Assembly (NCBI RefSeq): GCF_000801105.2
Contig: NC_079515.1
Coordinates: 26,931,407 to 26,995,406 of the forward strand
Length of the DNA: 64,000 nucleotides
Direction of reading: 5' to 3'
DNA from: Raphanus sativus
Taxonomy: Eukaryota; Streptophyta; Magnoliopsida; Brassicales; Brassicaceae
Shown here: positions 28,001 through 38,791 of the stretch, piece by piece
Numbering within the stretch: position 1 is the stretch's first letter
Layout: the number at the start of each line of letters is the position of its first letter
The notes under the pieces: model-generated
The model's input: the letters and a program-made list of their open reading frames with translations, nothing else
Told to the model about the DNA's origin: nothing
The model's database searches: none
Translations under genes and position numbers: made by a program

Positions 28001-28860
28001 TGCAAGGTATGCATATTAACTCACTCCTTGAATCACCACTTACTCAATTTTGGATTTTTTTTGTTTGTGTTAGTACTAGTCTCAGTCAATATTCAGAGCA
28101 CACAGTTAGTCCACTGTGGTGTTTCTCTTGGAAGAAAATGTAAATACCAGATCACATTCTCATTCTTGGTAAAGATAAACTAGGAGAGAGCAAATTCTCT
28201 GGACTTCATATTATATTAATTCATGCATAAATATTTTGCCAATACCATGTTTTCTACCCAAGTTCTTGTTCTAAAACCATATATTCAAGAAATCACAATT
28301 TTCAGTTTTCAACCCTCAGTATGGTTCCTTTGATATTGTATTATTTTATTATTTGATGAATCCAAAAGCATCTTTGATTCTTTCTTATAAACAGTATTCA
28401 ATGTTGATAAAACTTTGCAACATAGGTCTGGGCCTATATTGGGCCAGTGTCTATTCTTTGTTCTTCCACTTTCTCTTATGTGTCGTCTATCAATTTGTTT
28501 GTTCTTTTTAATACGACCATAATTGTACTACAAAGATACGCGTATCAAAGACAGAAACGACATGTAATATTTTTTTACCATAATAACGGTGCTTCGTTTT
28601 ATTCTTTTTTGTGGTGTCATGACACAACTGTCAAAATGAAAAATGAAAAATGAACAGTAGTTACTGGCTGCAGTTCCATAATTGGTAAATAATTAAAAAT
28701 TTATAAAACCCAACTCTTTAATTTGTTTCCCTTTTGAAGTCAAAAATATAAATAAAACTATTCTTATTTCCTTTGACCAAAAAATAAGTATTCTTATTTC
28801 TTTCTTTTTCTCTTTTTCTTTTCACAAACCTAAACTTGGAAATCTAATCACCAAATAAGG
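25099..28860. other. AT-rich intergenic DNA with short repeats
   Basis: No convincing gene. 25620-25870 holds two copies of a block with AATGTGAAGGAATTTATA, several ATTACGAAATTT motifs and (AT)n runs. A 16-bp direct repeat GATATGAACCAAAGCT occurs near 27532 and 27561. 27690-27900 is CT/GA-rich (CTCTCTCTC, then GAGAGAGAGAGAG) and could be a leader of an unidentified transcript: a 43-codon frame from the ATG at 27891 lies there, with a GTATGC donor-like site near 28005. Confidence 0.5.
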
Positions 28861-29448
28861 ATGCGTGAGCGTGACGTAACTGTAATGTCAAACAGAAAAC
28901 CCTGGTACCAGCGAGCAATGGCTGTGGCGAGATTCGCCGCGAACTGGAAAACAATCCCTAAGTCGCCGCCAACGGAGATAACACGTCCGTCGCGAAACCC
29001 TAGCGTCAACAAATCATCTAACAACCACCACCAGCTGAGGAAATGCACTTCTCTCAAGGTAGCCGCCAACTCCTTCACTAGGGTTTGTCTCTGCGCTCCC
29101 ATCGGTCCATACGACGACGTGTTCCGAAACTACGTCCCTCCAAGAAGAAGCTCGAGCTACCCTCCTTCGAAGCCTCTGCCGGCGGTGACGGAGACGGCGA
29201 TGGTGGCGGCGGCGAGGATGAGCGTGGACTCGGGGAGGAGGATATTTAGAGGGAAGTCGCTGAAGGAGAACGCGTTGATGAGGAGGTTCGTGGCGGCAGA
29301 GGAAGAGGCGATGATGGAGAGTAGAAGGAGAGATGAGATGGAGATTGTGAGGAAGAGGTATCAGACGAGGAAGAAGAAGAAGCTTGGACCTAGTCCCCTT
29401 AGTCGCATGGTCATCGCTGAAGAAGATCAACAAGCTTTTCATCAATGA
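28861..29448 (+). CDS. Basic intronless protein of unknown function (At3g59680-like)
   Basis: A single exon encodes 195 residues, rich in Arg, Lys and Ser. The likely core start is either the ATG at 28861 or the in-frame ATG at 28885 (MSNRKPWYQRAMAVARFAAN); the longer form is given. Local motifs are PWYQRAMAVARFAANWK, LCAPIGPYDDVFRNYVPPRR and a C-terminal coiled and basic part (RRRDEMEIVRKRYQTRKKKK). GC content is well above the flanks, as expected for coding DNA. The leader is CT-rich. Synteny between the At3g59670- and IQD13-like genes supports the call. Function is not known, and I see no catalytic or transmembrane feature. Confidence 0.78.
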   Translation: MRERDVTVMSNRKPWYQRAMAVARFAANWKTIPKSPPTEITRPSRNPSVNKSSNNHHQLRKCTSLKVAANSFTRVCLCAPIGPYDDVFRNYVPPRRSSSYPPSKPLPAVTETAMVAAARMSVDSGRRIFRGKSLKENALMRRFVAAEEEAMMESRRRDEMEIVRKRYQTRKKKKLGPSPLSRMVIAEEDQQAFHQ

Positions 29449-31497
29449 TTAAAACTTTTAATTAAAAAAACGGAGGAAACATGTTTTATTTTTCTGTAAT
29501 TTTGTAATTGTGTTTTTTTTTAAACCAAGAGATAATTAATTGCCAGTTTGGTCCGGTTAAATTAATTTGATTAGTTTCCTAACGACTGATTGGTTTTTAA
29601 ACAATTCAACTAGTGACGTTTAATTAGAGTATACATTCACAATGGATGCTTAAGATTAAAGACTGATTGGTTCTGCAATCGTTCTCTTGGCCGCGAATAT
29701 AATAAGATTTAAAGGTTTAGATATGAATAATTAATTAAATCAGTGTGGTTGATATGTTTTAAAGGTTTGCATGCATGGATCTACATAGAACATAAAGCAT
29801 GAAGTGTAGTAATATGTTCTCCTCGTAATTATATAAGAACTCATAAAGATATTATGGTACATGTTTTCTAGCTTAGCTTGAAAGGCACTCAAAAGCATGG
29901 GTCTCTGAAATAATCTGACATCATGTGATTTAGACTCAGCATTTTATTATGTTTCCTGTTTATAAACATTTAGTAAATCATGAGTTTACTCTATGAACTA
30001 TTATTCATTTCTAATTCATATGTTGTAAATCCTCGATCTGCCCAACTGGTTTCAACAAAATATTACTTTACAAAACAAGAAAAAATCACCCTGTTTCATT
30101 TACAAAAAAAAAAAAAATCACCCTGTTTTTTTGACATAAAAAAATCACTCGGTTAAATAGGCAAAATGCCTAAAAATCTAAAATGTAGCATGTAATGAAA
30201 TAAACTAATGTACTCAACATAATCTTCATGTGTGTGTTTTATTTTAAGTACGAAGTGCCCTAAGCACACATCAATATTAGAAACAATATTTTGCCCAACT
30301 GGCAAAACCCACAAGAACATTTTTCTTTACAAAAACTTAACTTTGTATTCGAAATCGTCGGATCAGTGCCTAATTTGTTCTATTATCACGTTAACTCAAC
30401 TGCATATACAAATACAAGTGATCATATCTTAGACAAAAGAAAATTAGTTAGCAAATATTGAAGAATTTTTTAACCGTTGATGGGAAAAAGACATGCGCAC
30501 GCGGGCAAACTGTGTCAGCCTATGAAGAAGAAGGAATGTTGGGAAGGAGAATTGTCTTGTCACTTTAGGTTAATGGGAAGTTTTTGTTTTCATTGTTCTT
30601 CTTGCTTGAATTGTATTCCAAGCTCACATCATTTCATTACTATTCTTACTTTCTAAGATCAAACCCTCGATTTTCCCTATTACTATTACCATTTTCTTTT
30701 TATTCTGAAAATCTGGAAACCATTGCACTTTTTATATATCAAAATACCAGTATCAAGCTGGTTGATTTCATCATAAAATCTTTGATGAACTTAAAAAAAA
30801 AAACAAATATACACTATACAATATATAAAACTATTAGAGTACGTAATTTAGTACAAAAAAACTATTTAGAGTACGTACTAGTCACATGTTTCTTTGTTTC
30901 CTAACACAAAAATTTGATTGTCAACTTTTCGTTTGAGAACTTTATGTAGTCTACCCGTTATATATTAAGTTCTGATCGACTTAGTTAAGTATCCTATCTT
31001 ATCTTATCTTCTTCTTTTTTTGATAAGGATGTGCATAAATGAGTCATTTTGTACAATACAAAGAGTAAATCTAAAAGCTGTTTATTGCCATTGGTAAGTA
31101 TTTGAATTTCAATATAAAATGAGTCATTTTGTGCAATACAATTAAAGAGTAAATCCTATATTATCTTCTTTGGGAGATTTTAGTTTTGAATAGATTAAGA
31201 TATCCAAAAATAGACAAATAAACTTTGTATCGATATTAGTGTGGGAGAGCATATATAATTATTTTGATCATGTGCAACTCATTTTTACGTTAAGACCAGA
31301 ATTTACAATATGATCTAAACATTATAATAACCACTGAGCTACAAACAATCATTTATCCATTGTAGTAAGTGCTATAGATGTGCACAAGAAAAAAGTAAGT
31401 GCTATAGATTAAAGTTTTTTTTTGAGAAATAAGATTAAAGTTACATTTATGCGTTAATACTTAATACTAACCTTAATTTGTTTGAAATATTATTTTA
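29449..31497. other. AT-rich intergenic DNA
   Basis: No gene recognised. A direct repeat of about 30 bp (GAGTCATTTTGTRCAATACA) occurs at 31041 and 31116. GTAAGTGCTATAGAT is repeated near 31366 and 31395. Open frames around 30584-30904 are low-complexity and lack gene context. Confidence 0.55.
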
Positions 31498-31507
31498 AAC
31501 GCTTTCT

Positions 31508-31691
31508 TCCCTAATTTCAAGATCCGACATATCCCAAGGGCGCAAAACATAATGGCGGACAAGCTTGCTCATGGGGCAAAGATTTCACCATCAGCTATGT
31601 TATATGTCGACTCGATCCCTCCGGTTTGGCTTTCTGAACCGGTGGAATCACGATAGAGTAGTTTATTGTTGTCAAAAAAAAAAAAAAAAAA
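31508..31691 (+). mobile_element. Very short LINE 3' tail with poly(A)
   Basis: About 110 bp encode the last part of an L1-type RNase H domain (RHIPRAQNIMADKLAHGAKI ... WLSEPVESR, stop), followed by a short 3' untranslated piece and an A18 run ending near 31691. AAACGCTTTCT (31498-31507 region) and AAACGTTTTCT (directly after the A run) look like an 11-bp target duplication with one mismatch. This is an extremely 5'-truncated insertion. Confidence 0.78.
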
Positions 31692-32048
31692 CGTTTTCTG
31701 CAACTAATATTTGGTGAATATAACCGTTGATAATTGATGATAATGATGATTATTAAGTGATTACTACTAGAGAAGAGAGACAAACGAAAAAGAGGGGCCG
31801 GGGACAAATTCTTGACTTGACTGAATATAAGAGTTTCAATGTAAAACTAAATTTGTTCTTTAATATGCATTAGAAATGTTCTTATCTTATTATATTTCTT
31901 ACTCTATAATAAAATAATGAACAAACAAAAAATAAATAATTTATTTGTGAAGTAAGTTCTATTATTAAATGTGATATAAAATTGAATTGAAACATTATTT
32001 ATTCTATTTTTTCTCTATTTTAGAGTAAAGATGAAGTGGAGACGAAAA

Positions 32049-32332
32049 GAGCATCTCCAATGATACACATTCTATATTTCACTCAAAAAATAATAATTCT
32101 ATTATAGAGTTGAATTTGCTGTAATAGTTCACTCTATAATAGAATTATTTTATAATAGAGTGAATTATAGAATACTGTTGATTTTTACTATATATTTAGA
32201 GCGAAAAAACAATATTATTCTAGAGTAATTCTATTATAAAGTGAACCATTGGAGCAAATCCAATTTTATAATAGAATTACTATATTTTATAGTGAAATAT
32301 AGAGTAAATTTTGTGTACCATTGGAAATGGTC
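32049..32332. mobile_element. MITE with imperfect terminal inverted repeats
   Basis: The left end GAGCATCTCCAATGATACAC and the right end (reverse complement GACCATTTCCAATGGTACAC) match at most positions. The similarity continues inward through TCTATATTTCACT for about 40 bp on each side. The interior is AT-rich with repeated ATTCTATTATA blocks. It is about 284 bp and has no coding capacity. I could not define a clear target duplication. Confidence 0.75.
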
Positions 32333-32339
32333 TTTTTAA

Positions 32340-32765
32340 GTACAAAGAAAGCAGGTCTGGGCTGGATCTTCTCCCATCCAAACGGTCAAGCGCGACAAGG
32401 CTCTACAGCGATTGCATGCGTTCAATCGGCTCTCCAAGCAGAAGCTTTAGCGATTAGGGCTTCACTCCAACACGCCTTAGATCTTGGTTACACCAACATC
32501 TGGTTTCGATCAGACTCCTTAGGGCTTATTCAAGCCATCGATTCAGCAATCAAGCCAAAGGATCTCTACGGAATCTTCTCGGACGTTGAATCTCCATCTG
32601 CGTCCTTTAGTTTTTCTTTCTTCTCCTTTATTCCCAGACTTCAAAATGGGCCAGCTGATTTAGTGGCAAAATCAGCTTTGTTTAATGCTACCTGGGCTTA
32701 GGCCCAAAGACCTTTGTTCTCTTTCTTTTAGTATGAATTTAAATGGTTGATAAAAAAAAAAAAAG
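32340..32765 (+). mobile_element. LINE 3' fragment with RNase H-like domain and poly(A)
   Basis: A continuous frame from about 32340 to a stop at 32701 encodes an RNase H-like domain of plant non-LTR elements (QAEALAIRASLQHALDLGYT, IWFRSDSLGLIQAIDSA, then FIPRLQNGPADLVAKSA). It is followed by about 50 bp and an A13 run ending near 32765. No start codon belongs to it: its upstream edge abuts the MITE. It is a second 5'-truncated LINE, not a host gene. The frame is intact, so it may be fairly young. Confidence 0.75.
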
Positions 32766-34110
32766 TAATCTATGAGGTGAAATAACGCGCACAACGGTGG
32801 TGCGCAGCCGCAGGGTCGTTAGAGAAGACCAAATAATCAACCTCGTCTCCGGTGCAAACTATTGACACTAGTCACAAAACAACAAACAGCGATATTTGTA
32901 TCTTTGCTTCTTTAATAACACTACGACTGACGTAATCATGATTTAAGTGTATACGACAAAGTCCTTCCACCAAACGTAACCGCTTTGGTCCATGTTTATT
33001 ATATAGTACTTAACATCTGAACTAATGTATTAATTAACAATTATGATTCTAGGTTCTTTGGAAACTACTTACCTTTCATTATCTATCATCTGCATTGCAT
33101 CTAGTTGAGTCCATGATTAAATCAAAGGTTTTTTTGGTTGAAGATAAATTGAGGTTGGTTTCCATAAAATGTTTAGTCTTCATAATGAAGGAAAGTTAAA
33201 CAAACATTGAGTGAGAATGTTGCCAACTAATTCTCTCTGTACCATCAATCTCATATTTTAAAAAATATTAAAGTTAATTGATTAATCTAAAAGGTGGTCA
33301 GAGAAAGAAAAGAAAAAAAAAGTTTCAAGTTCCTTCCATACCAGCTAGACCCACAATCAAAGTTGCAGACTTTTTCTACAAATTCAAAGTAAACCCTCAT
33401 AAACCAAATATTTCAAAAGAAAAAACACATGATAGAATAGAAAGGCAACTAAGAAGAAGAAAGGAAAAATAATATAGACAAGAGTCTTTCTTCTCTGGTT
33501 GCTTCTTTTTATTTCTTTCTTTCTCTGGACCAGCTTTCTGCTACGTTACTTCTTTCAGAGAACTCTGAACCAAGGTAAGTGATCCATGTTGCTTGTAATG
33601 ATCCCAACTATTTTTTTATTATTGGTTTTATTGGTTTCTTTGATCTATTTCTTATCTTTGTAAATGAATTGTTTCCCAAACAGTATCAATAGTCTTAGTA
33701 TTTGCTAATTGACAATCAGTGTATGGGATTTACTTGGTTCACCGAATATGGACTACTTAGATAGAGTTGGATATAAGTTTTCTCAAAGGGTCTTTTTAAA
33801 ACTTTCCTTTTTCATGAAAGCTCAACAACTTCAAATCTTTATTTTCTGGCAGCTTCCTCTTGTCTTGAATGTTTTTGAGTTCTTTAGAAATTGTATTTTT
33901 TTTTCTTCCTTTTGTCCGGAACTGCTGTCTTAATTTGGATCATGTTGCAGGAACTTTTGTAGTTGAGGCTTGGTGAAACTGAGGAATCATGCTAAGTTTC
34001 CAAAATCTTGGTCATCATCAGTAAGCTATGTTTCCTATGAAAACAAAATCAGCATATGTACGTTCTGTTTCTTGTTATTAGCAGTTAGAAAGTAAAGTAA
34101 TGATCAAGAA
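32766..34110. promoter_or_regulatory. IQD13 upstream region with two probable leader introns
   Basis: No coding gene. 33480-33575 looks like a CT-rich leader ending at a GTAAGT donor (ACCAAG/GTAAGT, near 33574). An acceptor at about 33950 (CATGTTGCAG) starts a second leader piece, with a further donor-like GTAAGC near 34021. The coding start follows at 34111. Confidence 0.45.
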
Positions 34111-36463
34111 ATGGGGAAGAAAGGAAGTTGGTTTTCTGCAATCAAAAGGGTTTTCACACCACATTCCAAAGAGAAGCAGCTAAGCAACAACAACGTAAGA
34201 ATTTTTTTAAAAATACTTAACCATTAATTTCATAAACTGAAACGATGAGTTGATAATTAAAGTGTATAATACCTTTGGTTGTTTCTTGTTTTGAAAGCAA
34301 GAACCAGAGAGAAAGAGCAGCAACAACAACAAGAAAGAACAGAAGAAGAAAGGTTTACGGAAGAAGCTGAGAGATGGAGAAACCAATTCTTTTCTACCAA
34401 TCTTCAGACAACCTAGCAGTATCGAAAAGATCTTGTGTGAAGCCGAACGAGAACATAACCTTGTCTTCAGGCCACCAACTCCAACAGACCGAGCAACCTC
34501 TGCTCCATCTCCTCATATTAGGCCTGCTTCTCCTAAAGTGTCTTCTCAAAGATATGTCTCTTCTCCAAGACCAATCTCGCCAAGAGTTGCTTCCCCTAGA
34601 ACCCTTTCTCCAAAACCTCCTTCTCCAAGAGCGGCTTCACCTAGGATTGTGCAGCGACGCGAGTTTGTGCGTAGACCAGAGCCAACTTTACTGGTCAAGA
34701 AAGCTTGTGCTACAAAGATTCAGGCGGCTTTTAGAGGTTACATGGTAATAATCTAAAGCATTCTTGATTCTCTTGTGTCACTATTTGTTAGCAGAGTAAG
34801 CATTCATACTTGTTTTTATGTAGGCAAGGAGGAGTTTCAGAGCTTTGAAAGGTCTTGTTAGGCTTCAAGGTGTGGTGAGAGGACACAGTGTGAAACGTCA
34901 GACAATGAATGCAATGAAGTATATGCAGCTTTTGGTACGTGTTCAAACACAAGTCCAGTCACGTCGCATACAAATGCTAGAACACCGAGCTAGGAATGAA
35001 AAAGATGACCCTAAGTTAGCCTGTAGCCTTGAGGTAAGTGCTCTCATGAATCTTTCGTTTCAAAGACAAGAGCAATCACTTAGACATTACTATTGTTCTT
35101 GTCCTTGCAGTCTGATGATTGGGATGATAGTGTGCTGACAAAAGAGGAGAAAGAAGCGAGACTACATAGGAAGATTGATGCAGTGATCAAAAGAGAACGG
35201 TCCATGGCATATGCATATTCTCATCAGGTAATACATACAATCATCTAGACCTGGACACATTTATCATAACCGAAGAACCGAACCAAAATGAATAAAACCG
35301 AACCGATTTTCATAATTATCATCCAGACAGATTCTCTATCTCTGAAACTGAAAAACCAAATCTAACCGGAATCAAACCGAAAACCAAATATTTTAATTTA
35401 TTTAGTTTCTAAATAAACAAATATCCTAAAAATACTATTTATAAACCAAATAATTTGAAAATTCAAATTACTTTTTTTACCTGAAATATTTAATATCATA
35501 TTTTCATCAGAACAATCGGGTACATGAAAACCAAATTATCATAAGTTTTTTTTACCTAATATTATTCAAAAATTATCTAAACAATCCGAACCAGACCGAA
35601 ACCGAATTATATCTGAAACTTTTTAAGATATTATCCGGTTTACAACTTTACTACCCAAACTGAATCAATAACCAAAACAAACCAAATTTCATAAATAACT
35701 GAACGGTTCTTAAATCTTTAGAATCAGAAAATAGAAACTGAAACCGAACCCCATGCCTACACTCATCATAACATCACTCTCTTTGATGTGTTCTACTCAG
35801 TTGTGGAAGAACAGTCCAAGGTCTGCTCAGGACATTCGAACAAACGGTGTCCCACTTTGGTGGAACTGGGTAGACAAGCAGAACAACCAAACACCACCTT
35901 TCAGGCTAACACCAACACGACCAAGTCCAAGCCCTCAGGCTCATTCTAGCAACAAAAACCATTTCAGGCTCAACAACAGTTTCGATGTCTCCACGCCAAA
36001 CTCATCAAAATCCGCATACCTCACTCCTTCTAGACCCATTCACACTCCACAACCATCAAGATACTCACGAGGAGGAGGAAGAGGTACACAAGATTCTCCT
36101 TTCAAAGATGATGATAGCCTCACGAGCTGCCCTCCATTCTCAGCTCCAAGCTACATGGCTCCAACAGTCTCAGCTAAAGCCAAACTCAGAGCAAACAGCA
36201 ATCCAAAGGAGAGAGTGGACGGTGCTACACCGGTGAACAACAAAAAGGAGAAGAGAAGGAGTTCGTTCCCTCTTGGTTCGTTTAAATGGAACAAAGGGTC
36301 ATTGTTCATGAGTAACAACAACAAAGGCCCAGGTTCATCTTCTTCTGGTGCTGTGGTGCTTGAGAAGCATAAGACACTCAAATCCGTAAGCAATATGAGT
36401 ATCGATTCCACTGTTTCAATGCCTGCAACGATTGGGAAGAGGTCTTTTAACAGATTTGCTTGA
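34111..36463 (+). CDS. IQD13: IQ67-domain protein, IQD13-like
   Basis: Five coding exons, 34111-34194, 34298-34744, 34824-35033, 35111-35227 and 35801-36463, give 506 residues. The start MGKKGSWFSAIKRVFTPHSK is the standard IQD opening. The IQ67 domain straddles the intron at 34744, as is typical: the first IQ motif (ATKIQAAFRGYM) ends exon 2 at residue 177, and ARRSFRALKGLVRLQGVVRG begins exon 3. Exon 2 also has a Ser-Pro-Arg repeat (SPRPISPRVASPRTLSPKPP). The C terminus is basic and Ser-rich. IQD proteins bind calmodulin and microtubules; Arabidopsis IQD13 shapes cell-wall pits in metaxylem. The last intron is enlarged (573 bp) by a repeat full of CCGAACCAAA-type motifs (about 35250-35750). 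No lesion was found. Confidence 0.92.
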
Positions 36464-36966
36464 AATAAGATTTGAACTTTTTCTTGTTTTTTTTTCTTTC
36501 TCAGATGATTTGTTTTACGAGTGTTTGATGATTTTGAGTGATGTTTGTAATCTGAAGTTACGAGTTTAAAGATGTTATGTTAATAATAAAAAGTAAACAA
36601 CAAAAACAGATGATTTGGATTGCACAGAGATGATGTTCTTTGAAGTAGTTCTTGTTCTGCTTCTTGCTCTGTTTTTACAGTTTGACATGTCTACTGTTGG
36701 ATCAGGATACTATAACGTTTTAAGAACAGAACTAAAAGTTTCTTATTTGACCAAAAGAAAAAACTAAAAGTTTCTTATTAATTGGAAACAAAACAGACTA
36801 CAACGGTTCTTTTGGTATTTGTTTGTCTAAATATGACTTTTGTCCCAATCTTCACCATTATTTGAATGTCATGTGAAAATCTTAACATATCTTTGAATGT
36901 ATACTCTTTCAATAGGACTCTATTTTCAAAAGCTATCAAGAACAGAATAGGGACCGGAATTTTAAG

Positions 36967-37104
36967 AAATGTAGCGACTTGTTCGAGGCCACGATCAGTA
37001 TAAGATTACTTGATAGGCACGGAGAATCGCTTACTGTTATCGCCAACCTTCAAGGCAACTCGCGCCATTTTTATACTGACGTCATTGCTCTGCAAATTGG
37101 CTTT
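36967..37104 (-). ncRNA. Candidate box H/ACA snoRNA, copy 1
   Basis: Read on the minus strand, the first hairpin has an outer stem GCCAA/TTGGC and an inner stem GCAA/TTGC, extended by GTCA/TGGC, with internal loops (TTTGCAGA and CTTGAAGG) like a pseudouridylation pocket. A hinge follows with ACAGTA (37032-37037), fitting the H box ANANNA. The second hairpin has GCGA/TCGC at the base and ATC-AGTA/TACT-GAT at the top, with a second pocket. It ends in TCGCT-ACA-TTT, with the ACA box (36970-36972) three bases before the expected 3' end. The total of about 138 nt is typical. The target uridine was not determined. Confidence 0.62.
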
Positions 37105-37167
37105 TCTTTTCAAAAAACAAAAAGCTTTAACACAAAAATTTCGAACGAAAAAAATAGTCTCAAGACT

Positions 37168-37311
37168 GAGTATAGCGACTTGTTCGAGGCCACGATCAAT
37201 ATGAGAAAGAATTGATAGGCACGGAGAATCGCTCATTTGTTATTGCCAACCTTCAAGGCAACTCACGCCATTTTTATATATTCTGACGTCATTGCTCTGC
37301 AAATTGGCTTT
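37168..37311 (-). ncRNA. Candidate box H/ACA snoRNA, copy 2 (tandem)
   Basis: This copy is about 200 bp upstream (in transcription order) of copy 1 and clearly homologous. The outer stem GCCAA/TTGGC, the inner stem GCAA/TTGC and the base GCGA/TCGC are kept. The apical stem of the second hairpin differs in sequence but still pairs (ATCAAT/ATTGAT), which is the pattern of a conserved structure. The hinge contains AAATGA (37233-37238), an acceptable H box. The 3' box reads ATA instead of ACA (37171-37173). The pocket sequences TTCTCCGTGCC and CGTGGCCTCGAAC are identical to copy 1, so both would have the same target. Confidence 0.58.
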
Positions 37312-37460
37312 CCTTTTCTTATAAATAAAAGCCTTTGTATATAAAAAGCCTTCGAAACCAAATAGAAAACTTGACAAACTATATCGAAATCCCTATCAAA
37401 ACCTACACGATGAAGAAAGAAAACTCGAACTTGGAGATATGAATCTGAAAGAAAGTGAGT

Positions 37461-37583
37461 TATATATATAGAAGAAATAGCAACGGCTGCAGAAACCGAA
37501 AAAACCCTAATGTGTTTAGGAAAAAAAAAAAGAAACTGGAGTTCATTAATGGGCCCAATGCCTGCTATTGATTTAAATGGGCC
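37461..37583 (-). promoter_or_regulatory. Telo-box / Site II promoter for the snoRNA transcript
   Basis: Two Site II elements (TGGGCCCA at 37550-37557, TGGGCC at 37578-37583) and a telo-box (AAACCCTAA, 37502-37510) lie upstream of a TATA-like run (37461-37470), in the right order for minus-strand transcription toward the two snoRNA units. This combination is characteristic of plant ribosomal protein and snoRNA gene promoters. No protein-coding gene starts from it. Confidence 0.6.
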
Positions 37584-37740
37584 TCTGATCTTAGCTACTG
37601 TGGAAATGCCACTGAACATCATCAACCAAATCCAACTCTAATCACCACCTTAACTGTTTTTTTTTTTGAAACACAATCACCACCTTATACTGTACATTCA
37701 TTTTTTCGACTAATAGTTTTATTGATCTTCAAAATCAGAA

Positions 37741-38610
37741 TCTAATCTATTAATTTAGGAATTATCTACTATTTGAAGTTCTCATTTAAATTTTGGACTC
37801 TTTCATAGTTGTTGCTAGAATATATCATGCCTCCTATACAATGCAACCTACCAACTTAAATTAAACCAAATCTTAACCAACATAGATTAGTTAAATCTAA
37901 CCAGTAACACTTTTATAATATTTTTGGTTAATCTCTTAATATAATCAGATCATATAAAACTGAACCACTTTTAAATCAACGAGTTCCATATCATTCCAAA
38001 CATAAGAGAAAAAATATCCGACTCATTTACAACGTAAGTATACAAAGACCGTGTATGCTTATGTTCATTGATCTTCCAAAAACCAAATAATTGTGGCATA
38101 GACCAACATAGGCTCATGTTCGTATCACTAACTTTACTTCCATATATTTACTCTTCACCTACATCATATCACAACATACACAGTTCTGCAAGAACATGAT
38201 TTTTTTTTTGTTCAAACAACCAAATAATGGTGGCATATGGTCAGTAGATTTTTTAAATATGTTTTTTATATATTACATTTTACGAGACTATGTGTATAAA
38301 TTTTTTTTTTGAAAAATGACATAACTATGTGTATAAGTTAAAAGGTAAAAAGTGTGATAAGGCAAATTATTATACTAAAAATGAAAGAAGATTAAATACA
38401 AACTAATAACAAGTACAACACAAATTATAACACTATTAAATTCTATATATATTTAATAAAATATTATATATATGTCTAATATGTATATATATATATATAT
38501 AATGTTACACAAATATATATAATATTATATACACATATTATATATACCATATATTATTAATTGAAATTTGACAAATCAATTTCCGCCATTTAGGGCGGGT
38601 CCTAATCTAG
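37741..38610 (+). mobile_element. Non-autonomous Helitron, 870 bp
   Basis: The 5' end is TCTAATCTATTAATTTAGGA after an A. The 3' hairpin CCGCCATTTAGGGCGG is followed by GTCCTAATCTAG and then T. The interior is AT-rich and noncoding. The same 5' end is shared with the element at 39288, so the two belong to one family. It lies 182 bp downstream of the stop of the dehydrogenase gene. Confidence 0.85.
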
Positions 38611-38791
38611 TTGTTGTTTACAAGCTGGTTTAAGAAACTGGTCTGCTCTTATAAATTCATTATTTATCAATACACTGCACAAATATAAAACAATTTAGTA
38701 TATTAATTCGCAGAGAATTATCATACGAATTTATTTATTTTGCTATAGTAATCAGTTAATAATTTAATCATAATGATCTTATCTATAAAAA

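Noticed and set aside
27891..28022. Short frame with hydrophobic N terminus (MKKVSIFFSICWPSL) in a CT-rich leader-like region
   Set aside because: No recognised family, no second exon and the alternative secretory-like frame has no ATG. Kept only as a comment in the intergenic entry.
29014..29445. 143-codon frame opposite the At3g59680-like gene
   Set aside because: Antisense shadow of GC-rich coding DNA; Arg/His/Leu-rich translation with no family likeness.
34374..34748. 124-codon frame overlapping IQD13 exon 2
   Set aside because: Alternative frame of a low-complexity Ser-Pro-Arg coding stretch.
36971..37010. Possible tRNA or SINE B box (TGTTCGAGGCC)
   Set aside because: No matching A box or cloverleaf; the same bases are explained as the distal pocket of the H/ACA candidate.
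37263..37625. 120-codon open frame on the minus strand
   Set aside because: It overlaps the Site II/telo-box promoter and the upstream end of the snoRNA unit; the translation (MMMFSGISTVAKIRG...) resembles no protein and has no splice or coding features.
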